Source: Haloarcula hispanica ATCC 33960 (lineage in GTDB: Archaea; Halobacteriota; Halobacteria; Halobacteriales; Haloarculaceae). From it: a stretch of DNA of 64,000 nt. The notes beneath the pieces are model-generated. The model was not told where the DNA came from. It saw only the letters and a program-made list of their open reading frames with translations, and did not search any database. The stretch covers positions 1 through 64,000 of the forward strand of contig NC_015943.1 in NCBI RefSeq assembly GCF_000223905.1, read 5' to 3'. Numbering within the stretch: the stretch's first letter is position 1; every line of letters begins with the position of its first letter. Of the stretch, positions 1 to 10,510 are shown piece after piece. The translations under genes and the position numbers were made by a program.

Positions 1-1209
1 GTGCACCGTCTTATTGAGCGCGACACAGAACTTGAGCAGTACCAGAGTGCGCTCAAACCTGTGATTAACGGTGCGCCGCCGAAAAACCTATTTTCATATG
101 GCCAGACTGGAGTCGGAAAGACACTATCCTTGAGGATGGTCGTTGAACGACTGATCGAGGATCAGCAAAATATCGACGGTGTCGACGTTCAAGTAATTGA
201 GCTAAATTGCAAATCGCTGAACAGCAGTTACCAGGTGGCTGCAAACCTCATTAATCAATTTCGTCCGGCAACCGAGCAAATCAAACCGACCGGGTATCCG
301 AGCGGAATGATCTACAATATGTTGTTCGATGAGCTGGAAGCACTCGATGCAACACATTGCTTGATCGTACTTGATGAAATTGATGCCATTGGGAATGATG
401 ACGACATCCTGTATAAGCTTCCACGGGCGAACGATAACGAGAACGTTGAAGATACACTGGTTGGGGTAATCGGTATCTCGAATGACTTCACGTTCCGCGA
501 TAACCTCTCAGCGCGTGTGAAGGACAGTCTCGCTGACGAAGAGATCCATTTTCCACCGTATGATGCGAACGAACTCGGGAACATCTTGAAACAGCGTGCT
601 GGTGAGGCGTTTCACGATACTTCGGCTCAGCGACTTGATGATGGCAGTTATGAGTTACAGTCTGACATTTTGGCGGGCGATGTGATTCCGTTGTGTGCAG
701 CGTTTGCCGCACAAGACTCTGGAAGTGCCCGACAGGCGCTGAAGCGATTGTATAAGGCTGGAGATCTGGCACGAGATAAGGAGTCCGATGTCATCACCGA
801 AGCGCATGTGCGACAGGCAGACGAGATTGTTGAGCGCGATAAAGTTCGCGACGAATTAACTCGCTTGCCAACACAGAGCAAACTGACTCTCTACTCCCTA
901 TTACTGTTGGAGCGGGAGGATGAAACGCCGTCCAAGCGTAACCGAATTTACGAGCGGTATGTAATGGCTGCAAAGCGTATCGATGCGGATGTGCGGACTG
1001 ACAGAACGATTCATGACCGGTTGTCACAGTTGACGTTGAAAGGGTTCCTAGACGTAGACGAACAGAATAAGGGCCCCAAAGGCGGCTCATACTATGAGTA
1101 CGAATTTTCGATTCGCGCGGATTTGGCACAGGAAGTACTTCAAGAGGACGAGCGGTTAGCGGAGTTGTTTGCTACAGATGAGACATCGACGACGCTAGAC
1201 TCGTTCTGA
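1..1209 (+). CDS. orc1: Orc1/Cdc6 replication initiator, 5' end cut by window
   Basis: Archaeal Orc1/Cdc6-family AAA+ initiator, which in the family binds origin repeats and loads the MCM helicase. Visible motifs are Walker A GQTGVGKT (about residues 34-41), Walker B LIVLDEID (121-128), a sensor-1 stretch GISNDF (about 158) and the sensor-2 SARQALKRL, followed by a C-terminal winged-helix region. The reading frame begins with a GTG at base 1. Family members usually have some 15-30 residues before the first helix seen here, so the true start probably lies before the window. The gene is followed by a perfect inverted repeat. Two further orc1 fragments in the window (7.9 and 27.2 kb) are decayed, so this is the only candidate initiator that could be active. 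Confidence 0.95.
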   Translation: MHRLIERDTELEQYQSALKPVINGAPPKNLFSYGQTGVGKTLSLRMVVERLIEDQQNIDGVDVQVIELNCKSLNSSYQVAANLINQFRPATEQIKPTGYPSGMIYNMLFDELEALDATHCLIVLDEIDAIGNDDDILYKLPRANDNENVEDTLVGVIGISNDFTFRDNLSARVKDSLADEEIHFPPYDANELGNILKQRAGEAFHDTSAQRLDDGSYELQSDILAGDVIPLCAAFAAQDSGSARQALKRLYKAGDLARDKESDVITEAHVRQADEIVERDKVRDELTRLPTQSKLTLYSLLLLEREDETPSKRNRIYERYVMAAKRIDADVRTDRTIHDRLSQLTLKGFLDVDEQNKGPKGGSYYEYEFSIRADLAQEVLQEDERLAELFATDETSTTLDSF

Positions 1210-1226
1210 TTCTGTCGTGATCCGGA

Positions 1227-1267
1227 TTAACCAACAACAAGATCGGCTACAATTGGCTGTTGGTTAA
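1227..1267. repeat. inverted repeat TTAACCAACA / TGTTGGTTAA
   Basis: Perfect 10-bp arms separated by 21 bases, starting 18 bases after the orc1 stop. A very similar repeat occurs at 39186-39227. It could be a transcript-end hairpin or a protein-binding site. I cannot match it to a known origin-recognition box. Confidence 0.6.
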
Positions 1268-1366
1268 GACTCCTTTTGAAATAATAATGTCCATCGAATG
1301 CAGGCGTTTTCGATTGTTCACTCGCCCTCTGTGTTGATGACTGTCTCTTGCCCACCGGCCAATTTC

Positions 1367-3547
1367 TCATCCACGAAAGCCGAGCAACCGAAGGCCGTTT
1401 AGCGAGACGAGAACCGTTGACCCCTCGTGTCCGACTACGGCAAGCGGGAGCGGGATTCCACGGAGGAGGATCGTACCGACCATGAGTGCAATCGCGCCGA
1501 AGGCGATGGCGAGATTGATGGTGAGTGTTCGGCGAGTCCTGCGGCCGAGGCCGAGTACGTAGGGAATCTTGCTGAGATCATCGCCCATCAGTACCACATC
1601 AGCAGTATCGAGCGCGACATCAGTCCCTGCACCCCCCATCGCGATGCCGAGGGTCGCTGTGGCGAGGGCTGGGGCATCGTTAACACCGTCACCGACCATC
1701 GCTACGTTCTCGTGTTGTTCGACCAGCTCTTCGATAGTCGCCACTTTCTCTTCCGGTAGCAGTTCCGCCTGGACTTCGTCGATGCCGACCTCGTCGGCAA
1801 TGCGCTGTGCGACGCGCTCGTTATCGCCCGTCAGCATGACGATATGCTCCACGCCGAGCGATCGGAGCTTGTCGATCATCTCGGCCGCGTCAGGGCGAAC
1901 GGTATCGGTGAACGCAAGCCACCCCAAGACGCTGATGTCGACGTGACTCTCTCGGGCAACGAGGACGCTCGTTTTTCCCTCTTCCTCTAAGGTTTCGAGC
2001 CGGCTGAGGCCGGGTTTGAGACCGTCGACTGATTCGTCTCCGAGAACTGTCTGGAAGTAGCTTCGGTTCCCGATATGGATGGTTTCCTCGCCGACGTCAG
2101 CTCGAACCCCCTTCCCGGCTACCGACTGAAACCGTGCGGCGTCGGGTGTGTCGAGTGATCGTTCGTCTGCCGCCGCCACGGTCGCACGAGCGAGATGATG
2201 CTCCGAGCGGGCCTGCACTGCGGCCGCGAGCGAGAGAAGCGAGTCCTCGGTTAGTGTCTCGTCCCCCGCACTATCACGGACGAATACGTCGGTCAACTGC
2301 GTGTCGCCCTGTGTGAGTGTGCCGGTCTTGTCGAAGGCGACTGCGTCGATATTCGCTGCTGTCTCGACGTGTTCGCCTCCCTTGAACAGCACGCCCTGCC
2401 TGCCACCGGAGGCGATTGCTGAGAGGACTGCCGCGGGCGTCGAGATGATGACCGCACACGGCGAGGCGGCGACCATGAGCGTCATCGCGCGGTAGAACGT
2501 CCCCGTGAACTCACTTCCGAGCGCGAGTGGAATTGCGATAGCTGCGATTGTGAGCCCGAACACCCCGAGGACGTACGGTTGTTCGAGCTGGTCGATGAGC
2601 CGCTGTGTCGGGGCTTTCTCGCTCTGGGCTTCTTCGACCATGGTGATAAGGCGGCTGATCGCCGATTCGTGGGCCTGCCGAGTGACTTCGATTTCAAGGC
2701 TCCCGCTCTCGTTGATCGTGCCGCCGAACACCTCGTCGTCGGGTTCCTTCGGTACCGGGACGGATTCGCCGGTGAGCGAGGCCTGGTCGACCGTTCCCTC
2801 GCCGGACGTGACGACGCCGTCGAGTGCAATCTTGTCACCGGGGCGGACGACGAACACGTCACCGACATCGACGTCATCGATGGGTACTGTGACCTCCTCA
2901 CCGTCACGAAGGACCTGCGCTTCGTCCGGTCGCATCTCGACGAGCGACTTGATCGCCCGCCGCGAGCGGCCGATTGCGTAGTGTTGGAGCGTGTTCGACA
3001 GCGAGAACAGGAAGAGAAGCATCGCACCCTCGAAGGGTGCTCCGATCGAGAGCGCCCCGAGCGCGGCGACGATCATCAACAGGTCGATGTCGACCGCACG
3101 GTGGCGGAGCGTCTCGATGGCCCCTTTGAGTCCGTACCACCCGCCGAAGACGTACGCGACGCCGTAGCCGCCCCACATGAGGAGTGGCGGGCCATTAAGC
3201 CATCCTGTCGCGAGGCCGGTTACCATCCCGAGCAAGGTTAGACCGACAAATACGGCCTCCTGACTGAGTTCCGAGCGTGTGGTCACCTCGTCGGGGGCCG
3301 TGTCGCGCTCGTTCTCGATCGAGACGTTGCGGTCGCGGACCGCTTCTCGAAGTTGCACCCCCGAGGTGACGCTCTCGTCGTAGGTGATTCGAACGTTCCC
3401 CGTTCGGAACGAGACGTCGACATCGTGGACACCGGGTGTGTCTCCAAGGTAGCGTTCGAGAGCGCGCGCACCCCCTTCGCCGCGACCGCCTCGTCGTTCG
3501 ATCTGGATGGTACAGGTCGATAGCGGAGGCGACTCAGTAACGGTCAC
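1367..3547 (-). CDS. P1B-type heavy-metal transporting ATPase (SPC class)
   Basis: Integral membrane P-type ATPase, 726 aa, GTG start. An N-terminal HMA-like fold (about 10-75) lacks the CxxC metal ligand pair. Membrane helices follow, then the actuator motif TGES (about 257), the transmembrane metal motif SPC (about 361), the phosphorylation motif DKTGTLT (about 405), the hinge GDGVNDAP (about 618) and a C-terminal HEGST...LNGLRLL segment. An SPC instead of CPC and the HEGST signature are typical of the P1B-4 group (cobalt, zinc or iron export). The usual cytoplasmic SEHP signature reads SEHH here. Transcribed towards orc1. The substrate is inferred from the motif class only. Confidence 0.93.
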   Translation of the reverse strand: MTVTESPPLSTCTIQIERRGGRGEGGARALERYLGDTPGVHDVDVSFRTGNVRITYDESVTSGVQLREAVRDRNVSIENERDTAPDEVTTRSELSQEAVFVGLTLLGMVTGLATGWLNGPPLLMWGGYGVAYVFGGWYGLKGAIETLRHRAVDIDLLMIVAALGALSIGAPFEGAMLLFLFSLSNTLQHYAIGRSRRAIKSLVEMRPDEAQVLRDGEEVTVPIDDVDVGDVFVVRPGDKIALDGVVTSGEGTVDQASLTGESVPVPKEPDDEVFGGTINESGSLEIEVTRQAHESAISRLITMVEEAQSEKAPTQRLIDQLEQPYVLGVFGLTIAAIAIPLALGSEFTGTFYRAMTLMVAASPCAVIISTPAAVLSAIASGGRQGVLFKGGEHVETAANIDAVAFDKTGTLTQGDTQLTDVFVRDSAGDETLTEDSLLSLAAAVQARSEHHLARATVAAADERSLDTPDAARFQSVAGKGVRADVGEETIHIGNRSYFQTVLGDESVDGLKPGLSRLETLEEEGKTSVLVARESHVDISVLGWLAFTDTVRPDAAEMIDKLRSLGVEHIVMLTGDNERVAQRIADEVGIDEVQAELLPEEKVATIEELVEQHENVAMVGDGVNDAPALATATLGIAMGGAGTDVALDTADVVLMGDDLSKIPYVLGLGRRTRRTLTINLAIAFGAIALMVGTILLRGIPLPLAVVGHEGSTVLVSLNGLRLLGFRG

Positions 3548-3671
3548 GCGATCTCCCTATGTACTGTACTATGGTTTTGTATTGTCGGTCTGTCATTGTG
3601 TTTCTGTCTGACTGCGTACGAAGCGGGAGTTTCACACGGTGGATTCTCGTCTGCCCCCCGGTCCGAATGCT

Positions 3672-4100
3672 TCAGCTGATGATCGTTACCGGGATTCGCG
3701 CTCGGCGGGTAACTGTCTCGGCAACGCTCCCGAGAAGTGCACGGTCGATTCCTGAGCGGCCGTGGCTGCCCATGACGATCTGATTGACATCGTGGTCGTC
3801 AGCGTATTTGAGGATTGCTCGTGCCGGTTTTCCGACTTCCGTGACGGTAACGAGTTCGGTATCACGTTCCGCCGCGAGGTCCGTGGCCGTCGCGTGGATT
3901 CTGGTTGCTCGTTCTTTGGCATTGTCGTACCAGTCCTCGGCAACTGGTAAGCCGCCAGCCTCCACATCGATAACGGAGTCGAGAGGATTGATAACGTAAA
4001 TCGAGGTGATGGGAGCGTCCGGGAAGGTCTCGATAGCGTATGTGAGCGCCCGCTCTGAAAGCGGGGAGCCGTCGAAGGCGATGAGAACGTTGACAGGCAT
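3672..4100 (-). CDS. universal stress protein, UspA family
   Basis: 142-aa cytosolic Usp domain. It begins VNVLIAFDGSPLSERAL and ends with the nucleotide-binding signature GSHGRSGIDRALLGSVAE followed by a final strand VTIIS, matching the G-2x-G-9x-G(S/T) pattern of ATP-binding UspA proteins. Length is normal for a single-domain Usp. ATG start at 4100. It lies directly upstream of the metal ATPase on the same strand with a 124-base gap, so joint expression under metal stress is possible but not shown. Confidence 0.93.
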   Translation of the reverse strand: MPVNVLIAFDGSPLSERALTYAIETFPDAPITSIYVINPLDSVIDVEAGGLPVAEDWYDNAKERATRIHATATDLAAERDTELVTVTEVGKPARAILKYADDHDVNQIVMGSHGRSGIDRALLGSVAETVTRRARIPVTIIS

Positions 4101-4199
4101 GAGAAACTATTTGATGCTGAATTGAAATGAATGTACTGCTCAGTGGGTTGTGCGACGACAATTCGTCTTGGAGCGTTCAGATGAATCGGGTTGGGGAGC

Positions 4200-4807
4200 A
4201 TCACTCGTTTGGATTCGACGGTTGAACGCCAATCGTTTTGACAACCTGCTCCCTCGATTTGGTTGTATCGACCTCCGAGTAGTTCACACTCGAAGCGTCC
4301 ATCGCCTGAAGCATGCCACTCGCGCAACTCCTCGAACAGTACGTCAGTCTCGGTATCTTCGTCCTCGCTGGGGGCCTCAGCGTCCTCAGCCTCCTCGCGT
4401 GGCGCCGAGAACGTGATCGTCGCATGCGAATCGTCAGTTCCGGTATCAAACTCTGTTGGTAGTGTCTCACTGTCACCACGCAAGAACGTTTTGAGGCCTT
4501 GTTCGACGCGGCCCTGGTGAATATCGAACACCCCGCCGGTTCGGTCGTTGTATTCGATTCCACGGCGAACGATTCGGACAACGTGTTCGTTCCTGACTTC
4601 TCCTTCACGGTTGAGCTGGTTGACGGCACTCGCCGCATCGAAGGTGTTCAGCTGGGCTTCGAGTGATTCAGCCGTTTTTCGGGCCGCAGTTGCCCCAGCC
4701 TCGGCCCGAACGCCCATCGCCTGAATCCGAAACGTCGTGTCACAACACTCGAACTCGCGGTAGGTGTTCCCGAACCGTTCATAGACCGATGCGAGCGGAC
4801 CCGTCAT
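4200..4807 (-). pseudogene. ApbE-like FAD:protein FMN transferase, truncated
   Basis: From the ATG at 4807 about 110 codons resemble the N-terminal half of ApbE flavin transferases: an AMG motif, a helix with LNTFDAASAVNQLNREG, and YNDRTGGVFDIHQGRVEQGL. The glycine-rich FAD-binding half and its downstream metal-binding residues are missing. The frame runs on into an acidic linker (EDAEAPSEDEDTET) and then into sequence that looks non-coding and overlaps the UspA gene out of frame. Expected length is about 300 aa, so this is a 3'-truncated relic. A short, divergent haloarchaeal ApbE-like protein is a less likely alternative. Confidence 0.55.
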
Positions 4808-5029
4808 CTCAGTCACTCTTCCCCAGCGACACCAGCTGTGAGGAGCGCACCGACGGGAGTGAATGCGACGAGTTTGTTCTTCGGGATAGGAACGCGCATA
4901 ATTAGCTACCCCTCTGTTTAGAACCGCTATCTTCGGCGTGGCGGTCGTTGCATTCTGCCATTGCAGATAGAGGGTTGAGACAGGCTTAGTAAGGCGTTCG
5001 CGTCCAACCATCGAATTTTCGCACGGCTA

Positions 5030-5460
5030 TCGAATCGATTCAGAGCGCGAGGTGGATTCTGAGTATGTATGTGACTTCGTTATCGAGCAACTGGCACTAC
5101 TGGCAATCCCCTGTTTGCCCTGCGTACGGAATGAAGCGTACTGGATCTGGCGCGCTATCGATCTCCTCGTCCAAGCCGGATTGACTGGCGAGTATGAGCA
5201 CTCACCGGTGATTACAGCGGACAACACGCTGACGCTACTGAAGAAGGAAACCGGGATCGGGTAGTGAGGTACTCTGTTCGGGTTAGCGCGCCGTCTGAGT
5301 GGCTACGCTGCTGGAAGTCTAGAAAATTTGTCCATATGGATGGGTGTGTGACAAGAATGGCCGCTTGGAGAGCCATTTGGGCAGTTTCCGCTGACCGAAT
5401 CGGTCAAATTCACGCTTCACAGCCCTGCTAAACTCGCTGTAGTCTCAACATCACAACTGA
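5030..5460 (+). mobile_element. IS relic A (3' end of a DDE-type transposase)
   Basis: Codons 5139-5264 read through AIDLLVQAGLTGEYEHSP to a stop after LLKKETGIG. They match the last ~45 residues of the transposase relic at 16830-17160, and the non-coding DNA after the stop also matches (conserved blocks GTGAGGT.CTC, CCGTCTGAGTGGC and GTAGTCTCAAC). Upstream coding sequence is lost or scrambled. The element is therefore an inactive right-end fragment. The IS family is not assigned. Its mate lies in the same orientation on the far side of the rRNA operon. Confidence 0.7.
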
Positions 5461-5636
5461 GCCAGAAGTTGAGACCGGTGCTCTCAATGTATATGCTCTG
5501 AGCGACACAGTAGTTACCTCAACGTACTATCATCTGTCAATATCGGGCGTTCTGCATGAACTGGAATGAATTTGTGCCTAACCTGTGGCCGATTTCGGCA
5601 ATCGACTAAGTCAGATCCCCGGCCAGTACGATCTGT

Positions 5637-6800
5637 ATGTCATCGGGTATCTCTCGGAAAGCGTTTCTTCGCGCAACTGGGGTCGCACTTGCTGCGACTA
5701 TCGCAGGGTGCAATAGCACAACCGACAACAGCGGACCGAACACCAATACACAGTCCGCTTCTGAGGCCTCTCCGCAATCTGAACAACAGAATGACGACTC
5801 TCCGACGTTCGGTAATTTCTACGTCGGCAACGCAAACACAAGCAGTAGTACGGTCATCGACGGACGTGCTGAAGTCGTATATACACAGCCCGAAACAGCC
5901 ACCAACAAGTCACCCGTCGTAATGGTGCCCGGCCTTGGGTTGTCACCGTACATTTACCGGACGACACCTGACGGTCGACGCGGCTGGGTGGAGTACTTTG
6001 CCGAAGCTGGCCATCCAGTGTATGTATTTAACCCGCCTCGAAACGTCGATTCAGGTGGCTTAGACACTGCTGCCCTCCAGAACTCTGACTCTGCGTCACT
6101 CTCCCGGTGGTCTATCGATCGAGCCTGGCCGACGTGGGGGTTCGGACCTGAAGCCGGTGACCCATACGAGGACGTTCGATACCCGGTCGAGTCGGTCGAC
6201 CAACTCGTTGCGTCATTCCCCGCATACGTTAGCACTGGTGGCGGAGGTGGCGGTAGACAAAGTGGAAGCCAGACGGGTGGACGTGGCAGCGACCAGAACT
6301 CCACACCTGCGGATTCCACTGAGACCACAGCTGGAACCCAGACTGGGTCGACTACTGGAGGTGGCGGTGGGAGCCGGTTCACACCATCCCAAGAGACTGC
6401 CGCCCTAGAGGCGCTTCTCGATCGTGTTGGTCCGGCAGTGCTGCTCGTTCACTCAGCGGGCGGTAGTTCCGGATTCACGGTTGCACAAGCTGTGCCAGAC
6501 CTCGTTGAACGGATCATCGCAGTTGAGCCGGTCGGTGCGCCGACTGACCCGCAAACTGTAGCGGAGATGGGTGGTGATGCACCGTTTATGGGTGTGTATG
6601 GCGATTATGTCGACGAGCGCGGACAGACTGGTCGCAAGGAAGCGACCCAGACAACTGCAGAGTTCGCAGGAGAGACAAGTCCCGCATCGACGCTACTTAG
6701 CCTTCCGGATGAAGGGATATCCGGAAATACACATCTCATGATGCAAGACGACAATAACGGTGAAATCGCTGATCGAATTGTCTCCTGGATCAGTGACTAA
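5637..6800 (+). CDS. Tat-exported lipoprotein, alpha/beta hydrolase fold
   Basis: 387 aa. The N-terminus SRKAFLRATGVALAATIAGC is a Tat-type signal (SRKAFL) ending in a lipobox cysteine, so the protein should be anchored outside the membrane. A Thr/Ser/Asn-rich linker follows. The fold then shows VVMVPGLGLSPYIYR (oxyanion region), a nucleophile elbow VHSAGGSSG (about residue 275) and a late histidine in GNTHLMMQDD with an acidic residue before it. A glycine/serine-rich insertion of about 50 residues (about 200-250) interrupts the hydrolase domain, which is unusual. Substrate unknown. The next two genes follow on the same strand. Confidence 0.85.
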   Translation: MSSGISRKAFLRATGVALAATIAGCNSTTDNSGPNTNTQSASEASPQSEQQNDDSPTFGNFYVGNANTSSSTVIDGRAEVVYTQPETATNKSPVVMVPGLGLSPYIYRTTPDGRRGWVEYFAEAGHPVYVFNPPRNVDSGGLDTAALQNSDSASLSRWSIDRAWPTWGFGPEAGDPYEDVRYPVESVDQLVASFPAYVSTGGGGGGRQSGSQTGGRGSDQNSTPADSTETTAGTQTGSTTGGGGGSRFTPSQETAALEALLDRVGPAVLLVHSAGGSSGFTVAQAVPDLVERIIAVEPVGAPTDPQTVAEMGGDAPFMGVYGDYVDERGQTGRKEATQTTAEFAGETSPASTLLSLPDEGISGNTHLMMQDDNNGEIADRIVSWISD

Positions 6801-6867
6801 TTCGGGGTATAGTATCGTTCGGACCGAGACAGAATGTATTTGCACCGACCAAATGAATACTCAATAG

Positions 6868-7158
6868 ATGCGGCAGTTGCTCTGGTGGCTCATTGGTGGG
6901 TCTCGTGGAGGCCGCAATCGGCTTCGTATCCTCCGCGCACTCAACGACCAGCCACGAAACACCAACCAATTGTCGAATGACCTAGATTTGAACTACAAAA
7001 CAGTGCAGCACCACCTCGAAGTCCTCGAAGAGAGCAATATCGTGACCACGGAGGGCGACAATTACGGGCAGATGTACTTTCTCTCAGACCGAATGATGAA
7101 CAACCTCGACATCATGGAAGACGTGGCGGAACAGGCCGGAGTTGATGATGATTCGTAA
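6868..7158 (+). CDS. winged-helix (ArsR-like) transcriptional regulator
   Basis: 96-aa protein with a compact winged-helix DNA-binding domain: RLRILRALNDQPRNTNQLSNDLDLNYKTVQHHLEVLEE is the helix-turn-helix and EGDNYGQMYFLSD the wing. No metal-binding cysteines are visible, so it is ArsR-like in fold only. It overlaps the start of the following membrane protein gene by about 14 bases. The pair (small winged-helix regulator plus small membrane protein) looks like a translationally coupled operon in which the regulator may control its partner. Confidence 0.85.
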   Translation: MRQLLWWLIGGSRGGRNRLRILRALNDQPRNTNQLSNDLDLNYKTVQHHLEVLEESNIVTTEGDNYGQMYFLSDRMMNNLDIMEDVAEQAGVDDDS

Positions 7159-7573
7159 CTGGATCAAGAGTCCACTTGGAACGACAGTAGCGAGTGCGAC
7201 TGCCGCGAGTGGTATCGCACTCTTAGTCGCACTCTTCACATCAGTTCCATCCCATGGCCCTCCGTCGAGGGCGCTGTCCTCCCAAGTTGAACTGCTCATT
7301 CGGATGGAGGTTTTCTTTACAACCCTAAACCTCGTGTTACTGGTGGCACTCGCAGCCATCTACATGCAGCTTTATCGCGACCTTCCGAACAAGTACACAG
7401 CAAGCCTGCTTGTGCTAAGCCTCGCACTGCTCCTATACGCGGGTACGTCAAATCCAGTAGTACACAATGTCTTCGGCTTCCGACCTCGCCCAAACATCGG
7501 CGCGTTCGTGTTTCTCCCGGACTTCTTTATCGGACTTGCCATTTTAGTTCTTCTCTATCAGAGCCAGACCTGA
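7145..7573 (+). CDS. small multi-pass membrane protein
   Basis: About 142 aa with four hydrophobic segments (around residues 14-33, 52-75, 85-103 and 117-138) and short polar loops, so an integral membrane protein of unknown function. The start is ambiguous: consecutive ATG codons at 7145 and 7148 overlap the end of the regulator gene. Coupling to the upstream winged-helix gene is the only functional hint. Confidence 0.75.
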   Translation: MMIRNWIKSPLGTTVASATAASGIALLVALFTSVPSHGPPSRALSSQVELLIRMEVFFTTLNLVLLVALAAIYMQLYRDLPNKYTASLLVLSLALLLYAGTSNPVVHNVFGFRPRPNIGAFVFLPDFFIGLAILVLLYQSQT

Positions 7574-7861
7574 GTTCGCATCAATTTTTCAGATCTATGA
7601 GAAGGATTTCATAGACTGATTTCGTTCACCGATTAGACGGACTCTCTCGAAGTCGGTGTCACCGGTCGCCTCTGCAGTTCGGGCAGCGGTATGGCGGACG
7701 ACTGCTCGGACGTCGGGTTGTTTCAAATAAATAATGCTCTTGGGTAAGCGATTGTTGGTGGCGTCATAGCGCTGTTTCAAGGATGATTTTGAGCGCTTCG
7801 TCGCCGGGTTTTCGGCGGACGCATTTTCGAAGCAGTAACGCTCTGAGACAGGGTGTGAGGA

Positions 7862-8102
7862 TGAACTCGAAAAGAACCAACTCTACGGGGGTATGCAAGA
7901 ACTCACGACACAGGGACACGCTGTCTTGTGTGCGCTTGCATATCAACAGGCGCTTGACGAAGTTCCTATCCGTTCTCGTGACCTTTACGACCGGTACCTC
8001 AAAATTTGCGACCGGCTCGACGCCGATAGCGTCAGCGAACGGCGTGTCCGTGACCATCTATCGGATATGAATATGCTGCAAGCAAATCTTTCGAATTACT
8101 GA
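7862..8102 (+). pseudogene. orc1/cdc6 fragment (C-terminal winged helix only)
   Basis: The frame reads QELTTQGHAVLCALAYQQ and then RDLYDRYLKICDRLDAD, SERRVRDHLSDMNML, which is the canonical C-terminal winged-helix block of haloarchaeal Orc1/Cdc6. The AAA+ ATPase part is absent upstream, where no matching coding sequence is found. It is therefore a relic of a second initiator gene, probably left by replicon fusion or deletion. Confidence 0.75.
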
Positions 8103-8216
8103 ATCACGCTTTCACCAATAGCTTCGGAAATGGTGGTGTGTAGCTCCGGAAACAGTGGTGTGTTTCGGTATGTCTTCACATGAACTAACGGTGTATTGCA
8201 GGACTGGTAGCTCTCT

Positions 8217-8430
8217 CTTGGACTATGACCACTCGCTCAGGGTCGTATCTCGAGTTTCTGTAATGTGGCTGGATGTCCGTCCGGTCAAATCCAAGTGATG
8301 AGAGAACGCTCTCAGCAGTTCGAATGAGTTGTATCTGGTAGTAGTTCGGGTCGTAAAACGCAACATCTTCATGAGCCAGCGTAACCCGATCTCGCGAGGA
8401 TTTCTCATCGTCGCCAGCTATGTGCTCAAT
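8217..8430 (-). pseudogene. C-terminal fragment of a B-family DNA polymerase
   Basis: On the minus strand the frame from 8430 reads VTLAHEDVAFYDPNYYQIQL and then AESVLSSLGFDRTDIQ, which resembles the extreme C-terminus of haloarchaeal PolB-type polymerases as I remember them. There is no start codon and the frame ends close to the rRNA promoter. Together with the orc1 fragment next door it looks like debris of another replicon's replication genes. Confidence 0.5.
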
Positions 8431-8531
8431 ACACTACTTGAATGACATGATTGTTGTATTGGATTAGACAATGTGGCTATTTCTCTAGTGTGTATGCGAC
8501 ACATGTTCTGTGTGGTGCCTAAACACGGTGG

Positions 8532-8580
8532 ATTCGAGACCGTCCATTTATATACTCCCCTCCCATCGGATGTAATGCGA
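8532..8580 (+). promoter_or_regulatory. rRNA operon distal promoter
   Basis: ATTCGAGACCGTCC is followed by the TATA element TTTATATA (8547-8554) and then CTCCCC. The expected start, about 25 bases further on, falls at TAATGCGAAGG near 8577, which resembles known haloarchaeal rRNA start sites. The same TTCGAnnCCGTCC block precedes a TATA-like box in the 16S-23S spacer at 10487, which supports both calls. Confidence 0.75.
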
Positions 8581-8831
8581 AGGTCGCGCCGGGCAGCGCT
8601 CTCGGAACGACACCCCAACGCCACCGTCGTGGTGGCCTGGGTCACTCGCTTAGAACGCGAGGCCACTGAGGCTTTGTGTTCGTGTATGAGGATTCCACCC
8701 CTGCGGTCCGCCGTTAAGATGGAATCTGATGTGAGCCCACGGACCCATGCAGTAGTCAACACTGGCGTAGGAACCAGTGTGTTAGCTTCCGACGGAGTGC
8801 AACCACTTCCGCCGCTGATGTATATCAGCAC
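8581..8831 (+). other. pre-16S leader
   Basis: About 250 bases between the predicted start and 16S. It contains a hairpin with CACTGG/CCAGTG stem arms (about 8760-8779) and a short CTGAT-GTAT-ATCAG hairpin (8815-8828) just before 16S. No coding sequence is apparent. A 16S processing helix is expected here, but I could not pair the leader convincingly with the spacer by eye. Confidence 0.6.
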
Positions 8832-10303
<1,472 letters not shown>

Positions 10304-10392
10304 ACTGACCGGGATCAGGCCTCTGGCCTGACCCACCTACATTGACTGGTGACCACAAGTCACCGCGAGTCGGCAAGCGCCGACTACTGCAT

Positions 10393-10471
10393 GGGCCCGC
10401 TGGGCTCACAAAGACCTATCCGAGGCGGATATCCCCTCACGGGGATGTCGGGTGCAACTCCCGACGGGTCC
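10393..10471 (+). ncRNA. tRNA-like fold in rRNA spacer (no anticodon arm)
   Basis: GGGCCCG (10393-10399) pairs fully with CGGGTCC (10465-10471), with one G-U pair, as a 7-bp acceptor stem. Directly inside the 3' strand is a perfect T arm, TCGGG-TGCAACT-CCCGA (10448-10464), with a near-consensus T loop. The D and anticodon arms are replaced by two tight hairpins with 3- and 4-base loops (10417-10431 and 10432-10445). It cannot decode. It may be a decayed spacer tRNA or a processing signal for RNase P and tRNase Z. Confidence 0.55.
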
Positions 10472-10486
10472 GTACTCCGTATCGCT

Positions 10487-10510
10487 TCGAATCCGTCCCC
10501 TTAAGTATGG
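10487..10510 (+). promoter_or_regulatory. candidate internal promoter in the rRNA spacer
   Basis: CTTCGAATCCGTCC followed by the TATA-like CTTAAGTA (10500-10507) repeats the arrangement of the distal promoter at 8532. It would start transcription about 150 bases before 23S and allow 23S-5S synthesis independent of 16S. Part of it also forms a CCGTCCC/GGGACGG hairpin, so a structural role is an alternative. Confidence 0.5.

Noticed and set aside
2579-3241. 220-codon frame opposite the metal ATPase
   Set aside because: Antisense shadow of a strongly supported P-type ATPase gene in GC-rich DNA.
3686-5011. 441-codon open frame on the minus strand covering uspA and the ApbE relic
   Set aside because: Only its 5' part resembles a protein family. 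The rest overlaps uspA out of frame, is basic and low in conserved character, and is a by-product of GC-rich coding bias.
7598-7780. 61-codon minus-strand frame beside the orc1 relic
   Set aside because: The composition is plausible, but there is no recognised family, no start context and it lies in a debris region; not enough support.
10313-10336. TCAGGCC-TCT-GGCCTGA hairpin after 16S considered as a terminator
   Set aside because: It lies inside a transcribed rRNA spacer that must be read through to 23S; a processing or structural role is more likely.
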